Under the pieces are notes generated by a model that saw only the letters and a program-made list of their open reading frames with translations, did no database searches and had not been told where the DNA came from. Source: Lachnospiraceae bacterium (GTDB lineage Bacteria; Bacillota; Clostridia; Lachnospirales; Lachnospiraceae). Taken from it: a stretch of DNA of 33,918 nt. The stretch lies in assembly GCA_016283575.1 (NCBI GenBank), contig JAEEND010000019.1:1-33918 (forward strand), written 5' to 3'. The stretch's first letter is position 1. Each line of letters opens with the position of its first letter. Of the stretch, positions 7,731 to 16,783 are shown one piece after another. The position numbers and the translations under genes are program-made.

Positions 7731-7781
7731 ACAGCAGCGTTACGCTGTCTTCATCCAACCATTTCTATATACATGTAGAAA
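7731..7781 (-). other. hairpins in the rpsK-rpsD gap
   Basis: Two short dyads lie in the 85-base gap. One is ACAGC...GCTGT at 7731-7748 with an inner GCG/CGC, and the other is TTTCTA/TAGAAA at 7762-7767 and 7776-7781. They could form hairpins in the operon mRNA ahead of rpsD. Their function is not evident. Confidence 0.4.
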
Positions 7782-7786
7782 AATCA

Positions 7787-8179
7787 CTACACACGACGAC
7801 GCTTGGGAGGACGGCATCCGTTATGAGGAACGGGTGTTACATCCTTAATGGAAACTACTTCCAAACCTGAAGCAGCTAATGCACGAATCGCAGCTTCACG
7901 GCCTGAGCCGGGACCTTTTACGAATACATCAACATACTTTAAGCCATGTACAAGAGCAGCCTTTGTAGCTGTCTCTGCAGCTGTCTGTGCAGCATAGGGA
8001 GTAGATTTCTTTGAACCTCTAAATCCAAGACCACCGGCACTTGCCCATGATAAAGCGTTACCTTCAGCATCTGTTAATGTAACGATAGTGTTGTTAAAAG
8101 ATGCCTGGATATGTGCCTGTCCGCGTTCAACGTTTTTCTTTACACGCTTTTTTGTTACTTTCTTTGCAACTTTAGCCAT
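7787..8179 (-). CDS. rpsK: 30S ribosomal protein S11
   Basis: Platform protein of the 30S subunit, near the mRNA exit and the Shine-Dalgarno helix. The 130-residue product contains [20 protein letters not shown], the glycine-rich [13 protein letters not shown] and the hallmark C-terminus [18 protein letters not shown]. It lies between rpsM and rpsD, 38 bases after rpsM, as in most alpha operons. Start at 8179 is supported by the typical lysine-rich N-terminus of Firmicutes S11. Confidence 0.98.
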   Translation of the reverse strand: MAKVAKKVTKKRVKKNVERGQAHIQASFNNTIVTLTDAEGNALSWASAGGLGFRGSKKSTPYAAQTAAETATKAALVHGLKYVDVFVKGPGSGREAAIRALAASGLEVVSIKDVTPVPHNGCRPPKRRRV

Positions 8180-8217
8180 TTTAAACTAACCTACTTTCTT
8201 CCTAATCAAATTTCTAC

Positions 8218-8586
8218 TTACTTCTTCTTGTTTGCAACAGTACGCTTGGGTCCCTTACGGGTACGAGCGTTTGTCTTAGTCTTCTGTCCACGAACAGGAA
8301 GACCCTTACGGTGACGGATACCTCTGTAGCATCCGATTTCCTGAAGACCCTTAATGTTAAGAGCTACTTCTCTTCTTAAGTCACCTTCTACGACATATTC
8401 TTCAGCGATAACTTCACTGAGTCTCTTTACTTCATCATCAGTTAAATCTCTGACACGAGTATCAGGATTAACCTTTGCAGCGGCTAAGATCTTGTTGGAA
8501 GAAGTTCTTCCGATACCATAAATATAGGTTAAGCCGATCTCAATACGCTTTTCTCTGGGTAAGTCAATACCAGCAATACGAGCCAT
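8218..8586 (-). CDS. rpsM: 30S ribosomal protein S13
   Basis: Protein of the 30S head that bridges to the 50S subunit and contacts P-site tRNA. The 122-residue product begins [20 protein letters not shown] and ends in the basic tail with [20 protein letters not shown], both diagnostic. The start at 8586 is preceded by AGGAGG. It is the first ribosomal gene after a 204-base hairpin-rich gap that follows rpmJ, so its translation may be controlled separately from the genes upstream. Confidence 0.98.
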   Translation of the reverse strand: MARIAGIDLPREKRIEIGLTYIYGIGRTSSNKILAAAKVNPDTRVRDLTDDEVKRLSEVIAEEYVVEGDLRREVALNIKGLQEIGCYRGIRHRKGLPVRGQKTKTNARTRKGPKRTVANKKK

Positions 8587-8607
8587 TTTGTTTCCTCCTA
8601 AATATGT

Positions 8608-8765
8608 GCGATTTTCTCGCTAAACTTCGCGGTTTTTCCGCGTTTACTAATTGAATGGGGCATCATGCCCGACCGGGACGGCTCCCGATTTTTCCGGCAA
8701 AAGACGAGTCCACCGTAGTATCGGACTCTTGCGGTTTCAAAAGTATTCTTCGTAGGCTCACTACG
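8608..8765 (-). promoter_or_regulatory. hairpin-rich leader between rpmJ and rpsM
   Basis: The 204-base gap holds no gene but six consecutive short stems: CGTAG/CTACG (8751-8765), GAGTCC/GGACTC (8706-8728), CGGGA/TCCCG (8674-8687), GGGCA/TGCCC (8658-8670), CGCGG/CCGCG (8628-8642) and GCGA/TCGC (8608-8620). The last ends just before the rpsM ribosome site. In other bacteria S4 binds a folded RNA in front of rpsM to repress the alpha operon. This could be a counterpart, but no specific motif is recognised. Confidence 0.55.
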
Positions 8766-8790
8766 TCTATACTTTAAATCCTAATAAGGA

Positions 8791-8904
8791 TTAACCCTGT
8801 CTCTGCTTGTGCTTGGGGTTTTCACAGATGATTCTGATTTTGCCCTTGCGCTTAATAACTTTGCATTTTTCGCAAATTGGTTTTACTGAAGATCTTACTT
8901 TCAT
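8791..8904 (-). CDS. rpmJ: 50S ribosomal protein L36
   Basis: The smallest ribosomal protein, 37 residues beginning [18 protein letters not shown]. It contains a zinc ribbon formed by CEKC near the N-terminus and C...H in CENPKH, so this is the zinc-binding C+ form. It stabilises 23S rRNA near helices of domain VI. AAAGGAGG precedes the ATG at 8904. It follows infA, the classic infA-rpmJ-rpsM order, and has an internal promoter immediately upstream at 8960-8988. Confidence 0.97.
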   Translation of the reverse strand: MKVRSSVKPICEKCKVIKRKGKIRIICENPKHKQRQG

Positions 8905-8932
8905 AACGTCCTCCTTTCAGTTCATCCAGTAT

Positions 8933-8988
8933 GGTCTTTCCCAAAAAAGACCGAATATCATTGTATCACAACAGTTTCCTGATTGCAA
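8933..8988 (-). promoter_or_regulatory. internal promoter and hairpin upstream of rpmJ
   Basis: On the minus strand TTGCAA (8983-8988), 17 bases, TACAAT (8960-8965). A GGTCTTT/AAAGACC hairpin (8933-8952) lies at the start of the expected transcript, ahead of the rpmJ ribosome site. It would let rpmJ, rpsM, rpsK, rpsD, rpoA and rplQ be transcribed independently of the long S10-spc transcript. Confidence 0.65.
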
Positions 8989-8996
8989 CCACTAAT

Positions 8997-9215
8997 TTAT
9001 TTGTCTCTCCAGATGATTCTGCCCTTTGTAAGATCATAGGGTGAAAGCTCAAGTGTTACCTTGTCGCCGGGAAGAATTCTGATGAAATTCTGGCGAAGCT
9101 TTCCGCTTATGTGAGCAAGTACCTGGTGACCGTTTTCAAGTTCTACCTTGAACATTGTGTTGGGAAGTTTTTCTACTACAGTTCCCTCTATTTCGATTAC
9201 ATCCTGTTTAGACAT
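8997..9215 (-). CDS. infA: translation initiation factor IF-1
   Basis: Binds the 30S A site during initiation and helps IF-2 and IF-3 select the start codon. The 72-residue single OB-fold protein contains [39 protein letters not shown] and the closing LTKGRIIWR. Length and sequence are entirely typical. Its ATG overlaps the last codons of the small KOW-domain gene upstream, so the two are likely translationally coupled. The ribosome site (AAAGGAG) is inside that upstream gene. Confidence 0.98.
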   Translation of the reverse strand: MSKQDVIEIEGTVVEKLPNTMFKVELENGHQVLAHISGKLRQNFIRILPGDKVTLELSPYDLTKGRIIWRDK

Positions 9216-9372
9216 TTGTATCTCCTTTAATTGGTTGAATATGTTTTCTATTCTTTTTCTTAATGCGTCCCGTCTGATCTTTAAGTTCTACAACTCTTTC
9301 CGAAAAAGAAACGATCTCGTAAATCTTTCCTTTGTCATGACCCTTTAAGGACTTCGCATATTTATATTTCAT
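9208..9372 (-). CDS. KOW-domain RNA-binding protein (L14e/L27e-like)
   Basis: A 54-residue protein starting [20 protein letters not shown], followed by a strand-rich stretch and a basic tail ([17 protein letters not shown]). The [11 protein letters not shown] phrase resembles the KOW loop of small proteins annotated L14E/L27E-like that Clostridia encode between map and infA. Known members are thought to bind RNA, but their role is not settled. It ends inside infA, overlapping it by 8 bases. It starts 10 bases after the map stop codon. Gene order and overlap make it a real gene. Confidence 0.85.
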   Translation of the reverse strand: MKYKYAKSLKGHDKGKIYEIVSFSERVVELKDQTGRIKKKNRKHIQPIKGDTNV

Positions 9373-9381
9373 ATTTCGCCT

Positions 9382-10134
9382 TTATCTGAGTGTCAGAATT
9401 TCAGGTTCGCCTTCCGTGATGAGGATGGTGTTTTCGTAATGTGCGGAATAGCTGTGATCCTCACTGATCACTGTCCAATCATCATCAAGCCACTCTACCT
9501 CGGCAGTTCCCATATTGATCATGGGTTCAACCGCAAGTGTCATGCCCGGCTCTAAGCGAATGCCTTTCTTTTTCTGACGGAAATTGGGAATCTGGGGATC
9601 TTCGTGAAGTGAAGTTCCGATACCGTGTCCTACAAGGTCACGGACGATTCCATATCCAAAGGGTGTAACATAATCATCAATGGCATTTGATATATCATAT
9701 AAGTAGTTACCGGCTTTTGCCATCTTGATTCCTTCAAAGAAGGACTGTTTTGTTACATCTATAAGCTTCTGGGCTTCAGGGCTTATCTTTCCCACTCCGT
9801 AAGTTCTTGCGGCATCTGAATGATATCCTCTGTAGATAAGTCCACAGTCAAGACTTACTATGTCGCCTTCTGAAAGCTTTTTCTTTTTGGTGGGAATTCC
9901 GTGTACAACCTCTTCGTTGACGGATACGCAGATTGATGCGGGATATCCGTTGTAGTGAAGGAAGTTGGGAATTCCATCCCTTTCTCTTATAAGCTTGTCG
10001 CCCATGATGTCAATTTCTTTGGTGGTAATACCGGGTTCGATAATCTTTGAAAGTTCTTCGTGTACTTCTGCAAGTAATCTGCAGGATTCACGCATAAGTT
10101 CTATTTCTCTGGGAGATTTAATCGTTACTGCCAT
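9382..10134 (-). CDS. map: methionine aminopeptidase, type I
   Basis: Removes the initiator methionine from new proteins in the cytosol. The 250-residue product has the family metal ligands in SLDCGLIYRGYHSDAARTY (two Asp), VGHGIGTSLHEDP (His), AVEPMI (Glu) and HYENTILIT (Glu), plus NGYPASICVSVNEEVVHGIP around the substrate histidine. No N-terminal SH3-binding extension is present, so it is the short type Ia form. It lies between adk and the KOW gene, the usual secY-adk-map-infA order. Confidence 0.98.
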   Translation of the reverse strand: MAVTIKSPREIELMRESCRLLAEVHEELSKIIEPGITTKEIDIMGDKLIRERDGIPNFLHYNGYPASICVSVNEEVVHGIPTKKKKLSEGDIVSLDCGLIYRGYHSDAARTYGVGKISPEAQKLIDVTKQSFFEGIKMAKAGNYLYDISNAIDDYVTPFGYGIVRDLVGHGIGTSLHEDPQIPNFRQKKKGIRLEPGMTLAVEPMINMGTAEVEWLDDDWTVISEDHSYSAHYENTILITEGEPEILTLR

Positions 10135-10151
10135 TTTATTCCTCCGACCGA

Positions 10152-10793
10152 TTAGCCAAGAATCTTAACAATACTCTCAAACACTTCGTTCATGGAAACT
10201 GTTCCGTCTACTTCTTTTAAGATTCCCTTATTGCTGTAATACTCAATTAAGGGCTGAGTCTGCTTGTGATAAACATCAAGTCTGTTCTTGACTGTTTCAG
10301 GCTTGTCGTCATCTCTTAAGATAAGTTCGGATCCGCACTTGTCGCAGATGCCTTCAACCTTGGTGGGTGCGTACTGTACATGATATGTAGCACCGCATGT
10401 TACGCAGGCACGACGTCCTGACATACGATTGATGATATTTTCATCGGGAACATCTACGTTGATAGCGAAATCAACTTTATCATTTAATTCGGTAAGAGCC
10501 TTATCAAGTACTTCTGCCTGAGGAATTGTACGGGGGAATCCATCAAGTACATATCCTGCCTTGCAGTCGTCCTTTGCTACTCTGTCCAAAAGAATCTTTA
10601 CTGTAAGCTCATCGGGAACAAGTAATCCCTGATCCATGTATTTCTTGGCTTCTTTTCCAAGTTCTGTTCCGTTCTTGATATTAGCACGGAAAATGTCGCC
10701 TGTTGAGATGTGGGGAAGGTTGTACTTCTCGCAAATCATCTCAGCCTGTGTTCCTTTACCCGCACCGGGTGCACCTAACATAATAATCTTCAT
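10152..10793 (-). CDS. adk: adenylate kinase, zinc-lid type
   Basis: Catalyses ATP + AMP = 2 ADP, keeping adenine nucleotides balanced. The P-loop GAPGAGKGTQ is at residues 7-16, the AMP-binding region follows (STGDIFR, GFPRTIPQAE), and the lid carries two CxxC pairs (CVTC and CDKC), the zinc-binding form found in Gram-positives. Length 213 is normal. It lies between secY and map. A terminator-like hairpin in the secY-adk gap suggests that expression of adk and later genes may be damped relative to secY. Confidence 0.98.
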   Translation of the reverse strand: MKIIMLGAPGAGKGTQAEMICEKYNLPHISTGDIFRANIKNGTELGKEAKKYMDQGLLVPDELTVKILLDRVAKDDCKAGYVLDGFPRTIPQAEVLDKALTELNDKVDFAINVDVPDENIINRMSGRRACVTCGATYHVQYAPTKVEGICDKCGSELILRDDDKPETVKNRLDVYHKQTQPLIEYYSNKGILKEVDGTVSMNEVFESIVKILG

Positions 10794-10843
10794 ATCATAA
10801 TCCCTCTATATTTAAACTTTCGTATTATTTTCTTTTTAAAAAC

Positions 10844-10888
10844 GCACAATGTCGGAGCAGGCATAAACCCGCTCCGAACTGTATGTGC
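10844..10888 (-). terminator. terminator-like hairpin in the secY-adk gap
   Basis: An inner 7-bp stem (GCTCCGA/TCGGAGC, 10852-10877) lies inside an outer GCACA/TGTGC pairing (10844-10888), followed on the minus strand by GTTTTT. It sits right after the secY stop codon. It could be a partial terminator or an RNA stability element inside the operon, since the genes beyond it are essential. Confidence 0.55.
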
Positions 10889-10891
10889 TGA

Positions 10892-12211
10892 TTACTGATT
10901 TAAAAATCCTTTGTAATTTCTTACAAGCATCATGCTCTCTACCTGGTTAAGTGTTTCAATTACAACGCTTACCACGATGATAAGGCTGGTGCCGAGGAAG
11001 CTTACGGAAACTTTGAATACGCCGTAGAGGATGTAAGGAATCACACCGATCACGGTAAGTCCGATTGCTCCGATAAAGATAATTGCATTTAAAACTGTTG
11101 TAAGATAATCGCTTGTGGATTTACCGGGTCTGATACCGGGAATAAATCCGTTGGATTTCTTTAAGTTGTCAGCTACTTCTATAGGATTGAAAGTAATTGA
11201 TGTATAGAAGTAAGCAAATACAACAACGAGTATACAGTAAACTAACAAACCGATGGAATAGATGGGAGCTTCTTTTCTTACCCAGTAGGTTGAAGATAAG
11301 TACTTAAGTACTTCGCTCCATACACCGGTTCCTTTATATCCTGCAAGTGAAGAGATAATTCCGGGCGTCTGCATCAAGCTTGATGCGAAGATGATGGGAA
11401 TAACACCTGCAGTGTTGATTCTGATGGGAATGTTGGAAGCTGTTCCACCACCCATAGAACCCTGGCTTCTTCTTGCATACTGTACGGGAATCTTACGAGT
11501 TCCTGCATTAAGTAATACAACAAGCATAATCATTCCAACGAGGATTGCAACGATAACAACTACAGCGAGTACGTTGGTTGCAATTCTTTCGGAAGTAGCA
11601 AACTGCTTGAAAACTGATGTAAGATCCTGAGGCATTCTTGCAATGATATTAATCAAAAGGATAATTGATATACCGTTTCCAATACCGTTCTCAGTAATTC
11701 TTTCACCAATCCACATTACAAAGGCACTTCCTGCCGTAAGAGCAGCGATGATGGTAACTACATTGAGCCATACGGGAATACCTGTGTTTCTGAGCATTCC
11801 TGAGTTGTTAAATGAAATTGCCATTGCTGCAGCTTCGATAAGTGCAAGTCCTACTGTTACGAAACGAGTGTAAGAAGCAATCTTCTTTCTTCCTTCGCCG
11901 CCTTCTCTCTGCATTTCTTCAAGTGCAGGGATCGCGATGGTAAGTAACTGCATGATAATCGAAGATGTAATGTAAGGTGTGATATTCAATGCCAGTAATG
12001 ACATGTTCAAGAATGATCCACCTGTAAATGCATCTAAGAAGTTAAATGCATCGCTTGTCTGGCTCTGGAACCAGCTTGAAAAATATTCTCTGTCGATACC
12101 CGGTACAGGCAACTGTGAGCCTATACGGATAACGATGAGCATTACTAAAGTATATAATAACTTTACGCGAATTTCTTTTATCTTTAATGCATCTCTAAGT
12201 GTTTTTAACAT
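10892..12211 (-). CDS. secY: preprotein translocase subunit SecY
   Basis: Central channel of the Sec translocon in the cytoplasmic membrane, driven by SecA. The 439-residue product has ten hydrophobic segments. The first is preceded by the cytosolic N-terminus [20 protein letters not shown], and conserved loops such as GIGNGISIILLINI (after TM4), GTRKIPVQYARR and IPGIRPGKSTSDYL are present. Its ATG overlaps the rplO stop in a TAATG, with GAGGTGAT as ribosome site inside rplO, so the two are coupled. It leads the secY-adk-map part of the spc operon. Confidence 0.98.
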   Translation of the reverse strand: MLKTLRDALKIKEIRVKLLYTLVMLIVIRIGSQLPVPGIDREYFSSWFQSQTSDAFNFLDAFTGGSFLNMSLLALNITPYITSSIIMQLLTIAIPALEEMQREGGEGRKKIASYTRFVTVGLALIEAAAMAISFNNSGMLRNTGIPVWLNVVTIIAALTAGSAFVMWIGERITENGIGNGISIILLINIIARMPQDLTSVFKQFATSERIATNVLAVVVIVAILVGMIMLVVLLNAGTRKIPVQYARRSQGSMGGGTASNIPIRINTAGVIPIIFASSLMQTPGIISSLAGYKGTGVWSEVLKYLSSTYWVRKEAPIYSIGLLVYCILVVVFAYFYTSITFNPIEVADNLKKSNGFIPGIRPGKSTSDYLTTVLNAIIFIGAIGLTVIGVIPYILYGVFKVSVSFLGTSLIIVVSVVIETLNQVESMMLVRNYKGFLNQ

Positions 12212-12651
12212 TAGATCACCTCAGCTGTTCCACCAAGCTTCTCAATCTTTTCTTTAGCAGATGCGCTAAAGCCTGTAACCTTTACATTGAGCTTTTTGGT
12301 AAGTTCCCCATTGCCAAGAATCTTAACACCGTCGCGAGGATTCTTAACGATACCCTGTTCAACAAGTGCAGCTACATCAACAGTAGCTCCGTTTTCAAAA
12401 ACTTCTAATGCATTTAAGTTGATTGCAACGATTTCCTTGTGATTTCTATTCTTGAAACCTCTCTTGGGAAGTCGTCTGTATAAAGGCATCTGACCACCTT
12501 CAAAACCGATTCTCGGTGCTCCGGAACGAGCTTTCTGACCCTTATGACCCTTACCGGCTGTCTTTCCGTTTCCTGAACCGTGTCCACGACCTCTTCTGAA
12601 GTTATTGCTGTGTTTAGAGCCTTCTGCGGGCTGTAAGTTAGATAATTCCAT
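12211..12651 (-). CDS. rplO: 50S ribosomal protein L15
   Basis: Late-assembling large-subunit protein. The 146-residue product begins [18 protein letters not shown] and has the glycine-rich extended arm [20 protein letters not shown], the PROSITE-type feature of L15, then [19 protein letters not shown]. Stop overlaps the secY start. It follows rpmD after 18 bases as in nearly all spc operons. Confidence 0.98.
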   Translation of the reverse strand: MELSNLQPAEGSKHSNNFRRGRGHGSGNGKTAGKGHKGQKARSGAPRIGFEGGQMPLYRRLPKRGFKNRNHKEIVAINLNALEVFENGATVDVAALVEQGIVKNPRDGVKILGNGELTKKLNVKVTGFSASAKEKIEKLGGTAEVI

Positions 12652-12669
12652 TGTGACACCTCCTTTTTA

Positions 12670-12864
12670 TTAAGCTTCTTCTACTTTAACTAAGTGTCTT
12701 ACCTGCTGAATCATTCCTCTTACTGCATCGTTGTCAGGAAGTTCTACAGTCTGGTGAAGCTTGTGAAGACCAAGTGCTTCAACTGTAGCTCTCTGCTTCG
12801 GAATTGCTCCAATAGTAGATTTCACTAAAGTAATGTTTAACTTTTTAACTTTCTTTGTTGCCAT
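12670..12864 (-). CDS. rpmD: 50S ribosomal protein L30
   Basis: A small, 64-residue large-subunit protein made of one alpha-beta domain. It contains the family phrase [20 protein letters not shown] and ends with [16 protein letters not shown]. The length matches the bacterial form. It sits between rpsE and rplO with a 14-base gap to rpsE and an AAGGAGG site, so it is a standard spc operon gene with no oddities. Confidence 0.97.
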   Translation of the reverse strand: MATKKVKKLNITLVKSTIGAIPKQRATVEALGLHKLHQTVELPDNDAVRGMIQQVRHLVKVEEA

Positions 12865-12878
12865 GATCTCTGTCCTCC

Positions 12879-13388
12879 TTAAGCGCGAACTTCGTCTACG
12901 GACTTACCACGGTTTGCAGCTACTTCTTCAGGAGTCTTTAACTGAGAAAGGCCACTGATTGTTGCAAGTACTACATTCTGCTTGTTGTTAGATCCGAGTG
13001 ACTTTGTACGGATGTTCTTAATTCCTGCGAGCTCGCATACAGAACGAGCAGGGCCGCCGGCGATAACACCGGTACCTTCAGGAGACTTCTTAAGTAATAC
13101 GGATGCAGATCCGAACTTACCTAAGTAATCATGTGAGATACTCTTATTTTCATCTAATGCAACAGAAATGATGTTCTTCATTGCATCTTCTTTTCCTTTA
13201 CGGATAGCTTCCGGAATTTCAGCTGCCTTTCCAAGGCCGGCGCCTACGTGACCGTTACCGTCACCAACTACAACCAAGGCTGCGAAACGCATGTTACGTC
13301 CGCCCTTAACAACCTTAGTAACACGCTTGATGGAAACTACCTTTTCACTAAACTCCATGTTAGTTGTATCTATCATAGTACGTTTCAT
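12879..13388 (-). CDS. rpsE: 30S ribosomal protein S5
   Basis: Protein at the 30S neck and mRNA entry, important for decoding accuracy and the site of classical spectinomycin-resistance changes. The double-stranded RNA-binding-like N-terminal domain ([20 protein letters not shown]) is followed by the conserved [20 protein letters not shown]. The 169-residue length is normal. It lies between rplR and rpmD in the standard spc order. Confidence 0.98.
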   Translation of the reverse strand: MKRTMIDTTNMEFSEKVVSIKRVTKVVKGGRNMRFAALVVVGDGNGHVGAGLGKAAEIPEAIRKGKEDAMKNIISVALDENKSISHDYLGKFGSASVLLKKSPEGTGVIAGGPARSVCELAGIKNIRTKSLGSNNKQNVVLATISGLSQLKTPEEVAANRGKSVDEVRA

Positions 13389-13405
13389 GTGATGTGTTCT
13401 CCTTC

Positions 13406-13774
13406 CTAAAATTCCAAGCCGGCTTCTCTAGCTGCATCAGCTAAAGCTGCCACCTTGCCCTGGTATATAAAGCCGCCTCTGTCAAAGACTACTTCTTTAA
13501 TGCCTGCTTCAAGAGCACGCTTTGCAATTACAGTACCTAAGTATGCTGCTGCTTCAACGTCATTGGTCTTCTTTAATTCAGCCTTAACATCCTTTTCAAC
13601 TGTGGATGCTGCAACTAATGTCTTACCAACCGTATCATCAATAATTTGAGCATACATATGGTTGTTGCTACGGAATACTGCAAGACGAGGTCTTTCAGCG
13701 GTTCCTGCAAAACGGCCACGGATTTTCATGTGCTTTTTAACACGGACTTCCTGTCTAGATTTCTTACTAACCAT
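13406..13774 (-). CDS. rplR: 50S ribosomal protein L18
   Basis: Binds 5S rRNA together with L5 and anchors the central protuberance. The 122-residue product has a basic N-terminus ([20 protein letters not shown]), then [20 protein letters not shown], and ends [15 protein letters not shown], all typical. It lies 18 bases after rplF and 17 bases before rpsE. The start at 13774 has AAGGAG upstream. Confidence 0.98.
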   Translation of the reverse strand: MVSKKSRQEVRVKKHMKIRGRFAGTAERPRLAVFRSNNHMYAQIIDDTVGKTLVAASTVEKDVKAELKKTNDVEAAAYLGTVIAKRALEAGIKEVVFDRGGFIYQGKVAALADAAREAGLEF

Positions 13775-13792
13775 TTTTACACTCTCCTTATC

Positions 13793-14332
13793 TTACTTCT
13801 TACCGGTCTTACCAACTTTACGTCTGATTACTTCATCAGCATACTTGATACCCTTGCCCTTATAAGGTTCAGGTCTTCTCTTGTCTCTGATTTCAGCTGC
13901 ATATTGGCCAACTTTTTCTTTATCGATACCTTTAACGGTAATGGTGTTACCTTCAACTACAGATTCAAGACCTGCAGGATCTTCCATCTCAACGGGATGT
14001 GAATAACCTAAGCTAAGTACAAGCTTCTTACCCTGCTTCTGTGCCTTGTAACCAACACCGTTGATTTCAAGCTTCTTTTCATAACCGCTTGTTACACCAA
14101 CAACCATGTTATTGATAAGAGTTCTGGTTAAACCATGAAGAGATTTCATCTTCTTTAAATCATTGGGTCTGGAAACAACTACTTCTGCTCCTTCAACCTT
14201 GATTTCCATTTCCTTGGGTAATACTCTTTCAAGTGTTCCCTTGGGACCTTTAACGGTCACTTTGTTATTTTCTGCAATATCTACAGTTACGCCTGCAGGA
14301 ATTGCGATTGGCATTCTACCTATACGTGACAT
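13793..14332 (-). CDS. rplF: 50S ribosomal protein L6
   Basis: Large-subunit protein near the factor-binding centre and sarcin-ricin loop. The 179-residue product has two repeated domains of similar fold. It opens [15 protein letters not shown] and has [20 protein letters not shown], and the C-terminal signature [19 protein letters not shown] is diagnostic. It sits between rpsH and rplR as expected, with GGAGGTA before the start. Confidence 0.98.
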   Translation of the reverse strand: MSRIGRMPIAIPAGVTVDIAENNKVTVKGPKGTLERVLPKEMEIKVEGAEVVVSRPNDLKKMKSLHGLTRTLINNMVVGVTSGYEKKLEINGVGYKAQKQGKKLVLSLGYSHPVEMEDPAGLESVVEGNTITVKGIDKEKVGQYAAEIRDKRRPEPYKGKGIKYADEVIRRKVGKTGKK

Positions 14333-14373
14333 GCCCGTACCTCCTATATGTTTTAGGTTTATTGTTACTTAAA

Positions 14374-14775
14374 TTACCAAACGAAAGCTAATACTTCGCC
14401 GCCTACCTGAAGTTCGCGAGCCTTTTTATCGGTTACGACACCCTGGTTGGTGGAGATGATAGCGATACCAAGTCCGCCAAGTACTCTGGGAAGATCTTCC
14501 TTGGAAGCGTACACACGAAGTCCGGGCTTAGAGATTCTCTGAAGACCGGAAATGATCTTTTCGTTCTTGTCTGCACCATACTTTAATGTGATGCGAAGAG
14601 TCTTGAAGTTACCTTCTTCAACTGTTTCAAATTTCTTAATATAACCTTCATCAAGAAGAATCTGAGCGATGCTTGTCTTCATCTTGGATGCAGGTACATC
14701 TACTGTATCATGCTTTGCAGTATTTGCATTACGAATTCTTGTAAGCATATCTGCAATAGGATCACTAATTGCCAT
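14374..14775 (-). CDS. rpsH: 30S ribosomal protein S8
   Basis: Binds the central domain of 16S rRNA and in E. coli also represses the spc operon at the rplE start. The 133-residue product begins [20 protein letters not shown] and ends with [20 protein letters not shown] and AFVW, all standard. It follows rpsN after 23 bases and precedes rplF. Confidence 0.98.
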   Translation of the reverse strand: MAISDPIADMLTRIRNANTAKHDTVDVPASKMKTSIAQILLDEGYIKKFETVEEGNFKTLRITLKYGADKNEKIISGLQRISKPGLRVYASKEDLPRVLGGLGIAIISTNQGVVTDKKARELQVGGEVLAFVW

Positions 14776-14798
14776 TTGTTTGTCCTCCTTCCTAAATC

Positions 14799-14984
14799 CT
14801 ACCAGCTTGCTTTCTTAACGCCGGGAATCTGTCCCTTGTAAGCGAGTTCACGGAAGCAAACTCTGCAAATTCCATACTTTCTTAATACCGCATGGGGACG
14901 ACCACAAATATTGCAGCGAGTATAAGCTCTTGTAGAGAACTTAGGTGTCTTCTGCTGTTTAAGCTTCATTGCTTTTTTAGCCAT
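14799..14984 (-). CDS. rpsN: 30S ribosomal protein S14, zinc-binding type Z
   Basis: Head protein of the 30S subunit, needed for late assembly. The 61-residue length and the zinc ribbon with CNICGRPH and CRVC show the short zinc-dependent form usual in Gram-positives. The longer zinc-free paralogue used under zinc starvation is not in this window. It is located between rplE and rpsH, 14 bases after rplE. Confidence 0.97.
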   Translation of the reverse strand: MAKKAMKLKQQKTPKFSTRAYTRCNICGRPHAVLRKYGICRVCFRELAYKGQIPGVKKASW

Positions 14985-14998
14985 GAATTTACCTCCTC

Positions 14999-15538
14999 CT
15001 ATTTCGCGAACGGCATGCCGAATAATCTTAATAATTCGCGTGCCTCTTCATCTGTCTTTGCTGTTGTTACGAAGATAACGTCCATACCACGAACCTTATC
15101 TACCTTATCGTATTCGATTTCGGGGAAGATAATCTGTTCCTTGATACCAAGAGAATAGTTACCTCTTCCATCGAATCCGTTAGGATTAACGCCTCTGAAG
15201 TCACGAACACGAGGAAGGGCTAAGTTTACTAAACGATCAGCAAACTCATACATCTTCTCGCCTCTTAAGGTTGTCTTACAACCGATAGCCTGGCCTTCAC
15301 GAATCTTGAAGTTAGCAACAGACTTCTTAGCCTTAGTGATAACTGCCTTCTGGCCGGTGATGGTTTCCATATCTTTAACTGCGGATTCCAAAACCTTAGC
15401 ATTTTCCTTAGCTTCGCCAACACCCATGTTAACTACGATCTTGTCAAGCTTAGGAACTTCCATAATATTTTTATAACCGAACTTATCAGTCATAGCCTTG
15501 ATAATTTCGTTCTTATAAGTATCTTTTAATCTTGCCAT
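14999..15538 (-). CDS. rplE: 50S ribosomal protein L5
   Basis: Binds 5S rRNA and contacts P-site tRNA in the central protuberance. The 179-residue product contains [40 protein letters not shown] and the C-terminal [20 protein letters not shown]. All are typical, with no truncation. It lies between rplX and rpsN. The AAGGAGG site lies within the 28-base gap after rplX. Confidence 0.98.
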   Translation of the reverse strand: MARLKDTYKNEIIKAMTDKFGYKNIMEVPKLDKIVVNMGVGEAKENAKVLESAVKDMETITGQKAVITKAKKSVANFKIREGQAIGCKTTLRGEKMYEFADRLVNLALPRVRDFRGVNPNGFDGRGNYSLGIKEQIIFPEIEYDKVDKVRGMDVIFVTTAKTDEEARELLRLFGMPFAK

Positions 15539-15566
15539 GATTTAAATATGTCCTCCTTCCTTAGAA

Positions 15567-15878
15567 TTAATCAATGATGTCTCCGGTCTTCTTAGCAAAA
15601 CGAACCTTCTTGTCACCGTCCATCTTGAAGCCTACTCTTGTAGTCTTTCCCTTGAATACGAGCATAACGTTTGATGCATCGATGGGAGCTTCCATCTGAA
15701 CAATGCCACCATTCTGATTAGCCTGGGAGGGCTTCATATGCTTGGTGATCATGTTAACGCCTTCAACTGTAACCTTAGCGTTCTTGTGATCTACGGAAAG
15801 GACTTTACCTTCCTTACCATTATCTTTACCGGCGATAACTTTAACGGTATCACCTTTTTTAATCTTCATTGTTGCCAT
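15567..15878 (-). CDS. rplX: 50S ribosomal protein L24
   Basis: Assembly initiator that binds the 5' part of 23S rRNA near the exit tunnel. The 103-residue protein starts with a KOW motif (KIKKGDTVKVIAGKDNGKEG) and continues KVTVEGVNMITKHMKP and NGGIVQMEAPI, as usual. It sits 11 bases after rplN and before rplE in the standard order. Confidence 0.98.
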   Translation of the reverse strand: MATMKIKKGDTVKVIAGKDNGKEGKVLSVDHKNAKVTVEGVNMITKHMKPSQANQNGGIVQMEAPIDASNVMLVFKGKTTRVGFKMDGDKKVRFAKKTGDIID

Positions 15879-15889
15879 TACGCTACCTC

Positions 15890-16258
15890 CTACAGTACTT
15901 CGGGAGCGAGAGAAACGATCTTACCGAACTGTTTCTCACGAAGCTCTCTAGCTACAGGTCCAAAGATACGTGTTCCCTTGGGTTCCTTGTCATCGTTAAC
16001 AATAACTGCAGCATTTTCGTCAAATTTTATATAGGAGCCATCTTTACGACGTGCGCCTTTAACAGAACGAACAACAACGGCCTTAACTACATCACCCTTC
16101 TTAACCATTCCGCCGGGTGTTGCATCTTTAACGCTGGCTACGATGATGTCGCCTATGTTAGCATATCTTCTTGTAGATCCGCCCATAACACGGATGCAAA
16201 GCAATTCTTTAGCACCGGTGTTATCAGCAACCTTCAATCTGGTTTCCTGCTGAATCAT
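15890..16258 (-). CDS. rplN: 50S ribosomal protein L14
   Basis: Large-subunit protein that forms an intersubunit bridge. The 122-residue product begins [20 protein letters not shown] and contains the highly conserved [20 protein letters not shown] and [20 protein letters not shown]. Length and ends are exactly those of the family. It lies between rpsQ and rplX. Confidence 0.98.
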   Translation of the reverse strand: MIQQETRLKVADNTGAKELLCIRVMGGSTRRYANIGDIIVASVKDATPGGMVKKGDVVKAVVVRSVKGARRKDGSYIKFDENAAVIVNDDKEPKGTRIFGPVARELREKQFGKIVSLAPEVL

Positions 16259-16278
16259 ATTATTTCTCCTTCCAATGC

Positions 16279-16536
16279 TTACTTAGCTCTTTCTACGATT
16301 TCAACAACTCTCCATCTCTTATCTTTTGAGAGGGGTCTTGTTTCCATTACTTTTACTGTATCGCCAACTTTACAAGCGTTTTCTTCATCATGAGCCTTTA
16401 ACTTGTAAGTTCTCTTAACGATCTTTCCGTAAAGGGGATGCTTTACGTTATCTACAACTGCAACCGTGATTGTCTTGTCCATCTTGTCGCTGACAACCTT
16501 ACCGGTACGTGTTTTTCTAAGATTTCTTTCTTCCAC
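16279..16536 (-). CDS. rpsQ: 30S ribosomal protein S17, GTG start
   Basis: Primary 16S rRNA-binding protein of the 30S body. The 85-residue product reads (M)[20 protein letters not shown], then [20 protein letters not shown] and [14 protein letters not shown] place the start at the GTG at 16536 because AAAGGAG lies 10 bases before it and the resulting N-terminus aligns with other S17 proteins. An in-frame ATG at 16560 would put that ribosome site inside the coding sequence. It follows rpmC closely. Confidence 0.95.
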   Translation of the reverse strand: MEERNLRKTRTGKVVSDKMDKTITVAVVDNVKHPLYGKIVKRTYKLKAHDEENACKVGDTVKVMETRPLSKDKRWRVVEIVERAK

Positions 16537-16573
16537 GATTTTAGTCTCCTTTCTAATCATCCGAATGCATTAA

Positions 16574-16783
16574 TTATGCTTCAGCCTTAGACTTTGCAGT
16601 CATAACGGTCTGAATTCTTGCAATGTTCTTTCTTACTTCCTGAATTCTTGCAGTGTTGTCCAACTGGTTAGTAGCATTCTGGATTCTTAAGTTGAAAAGT
16701 TCCTTTTTAGCATCGGTTAATTCCTTAGCTAATTCTGCAGCTGTTTTTGCATTTAAGCTTTCAACATACTTATTAGTTTTCAT
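16574..16783 (-). CDS. rpmC: 50S ribosomal protein L29
   Basis: Small helical protein near the tunnel exit that helps dock the signal recognition particle and trigger factor. The 69-residue product starts [20 protein letters not shown] and carries [20 protein letters not shown], the family signature region. The start at 16783 overlaps the end of rplP by 11 bases, with a GGAAGGCGG site inside rplP. A longer in-frame reading to 16816 would extend it far beyond the family's N-terminus. Confidence 0.95.
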   Translation of the reverse strand: MKTNKYVESLNAKTAAELAKELTDAKKELFNLRIQNATNQLDNTARIQEVRKNIARIQTVMTAKSKAEA

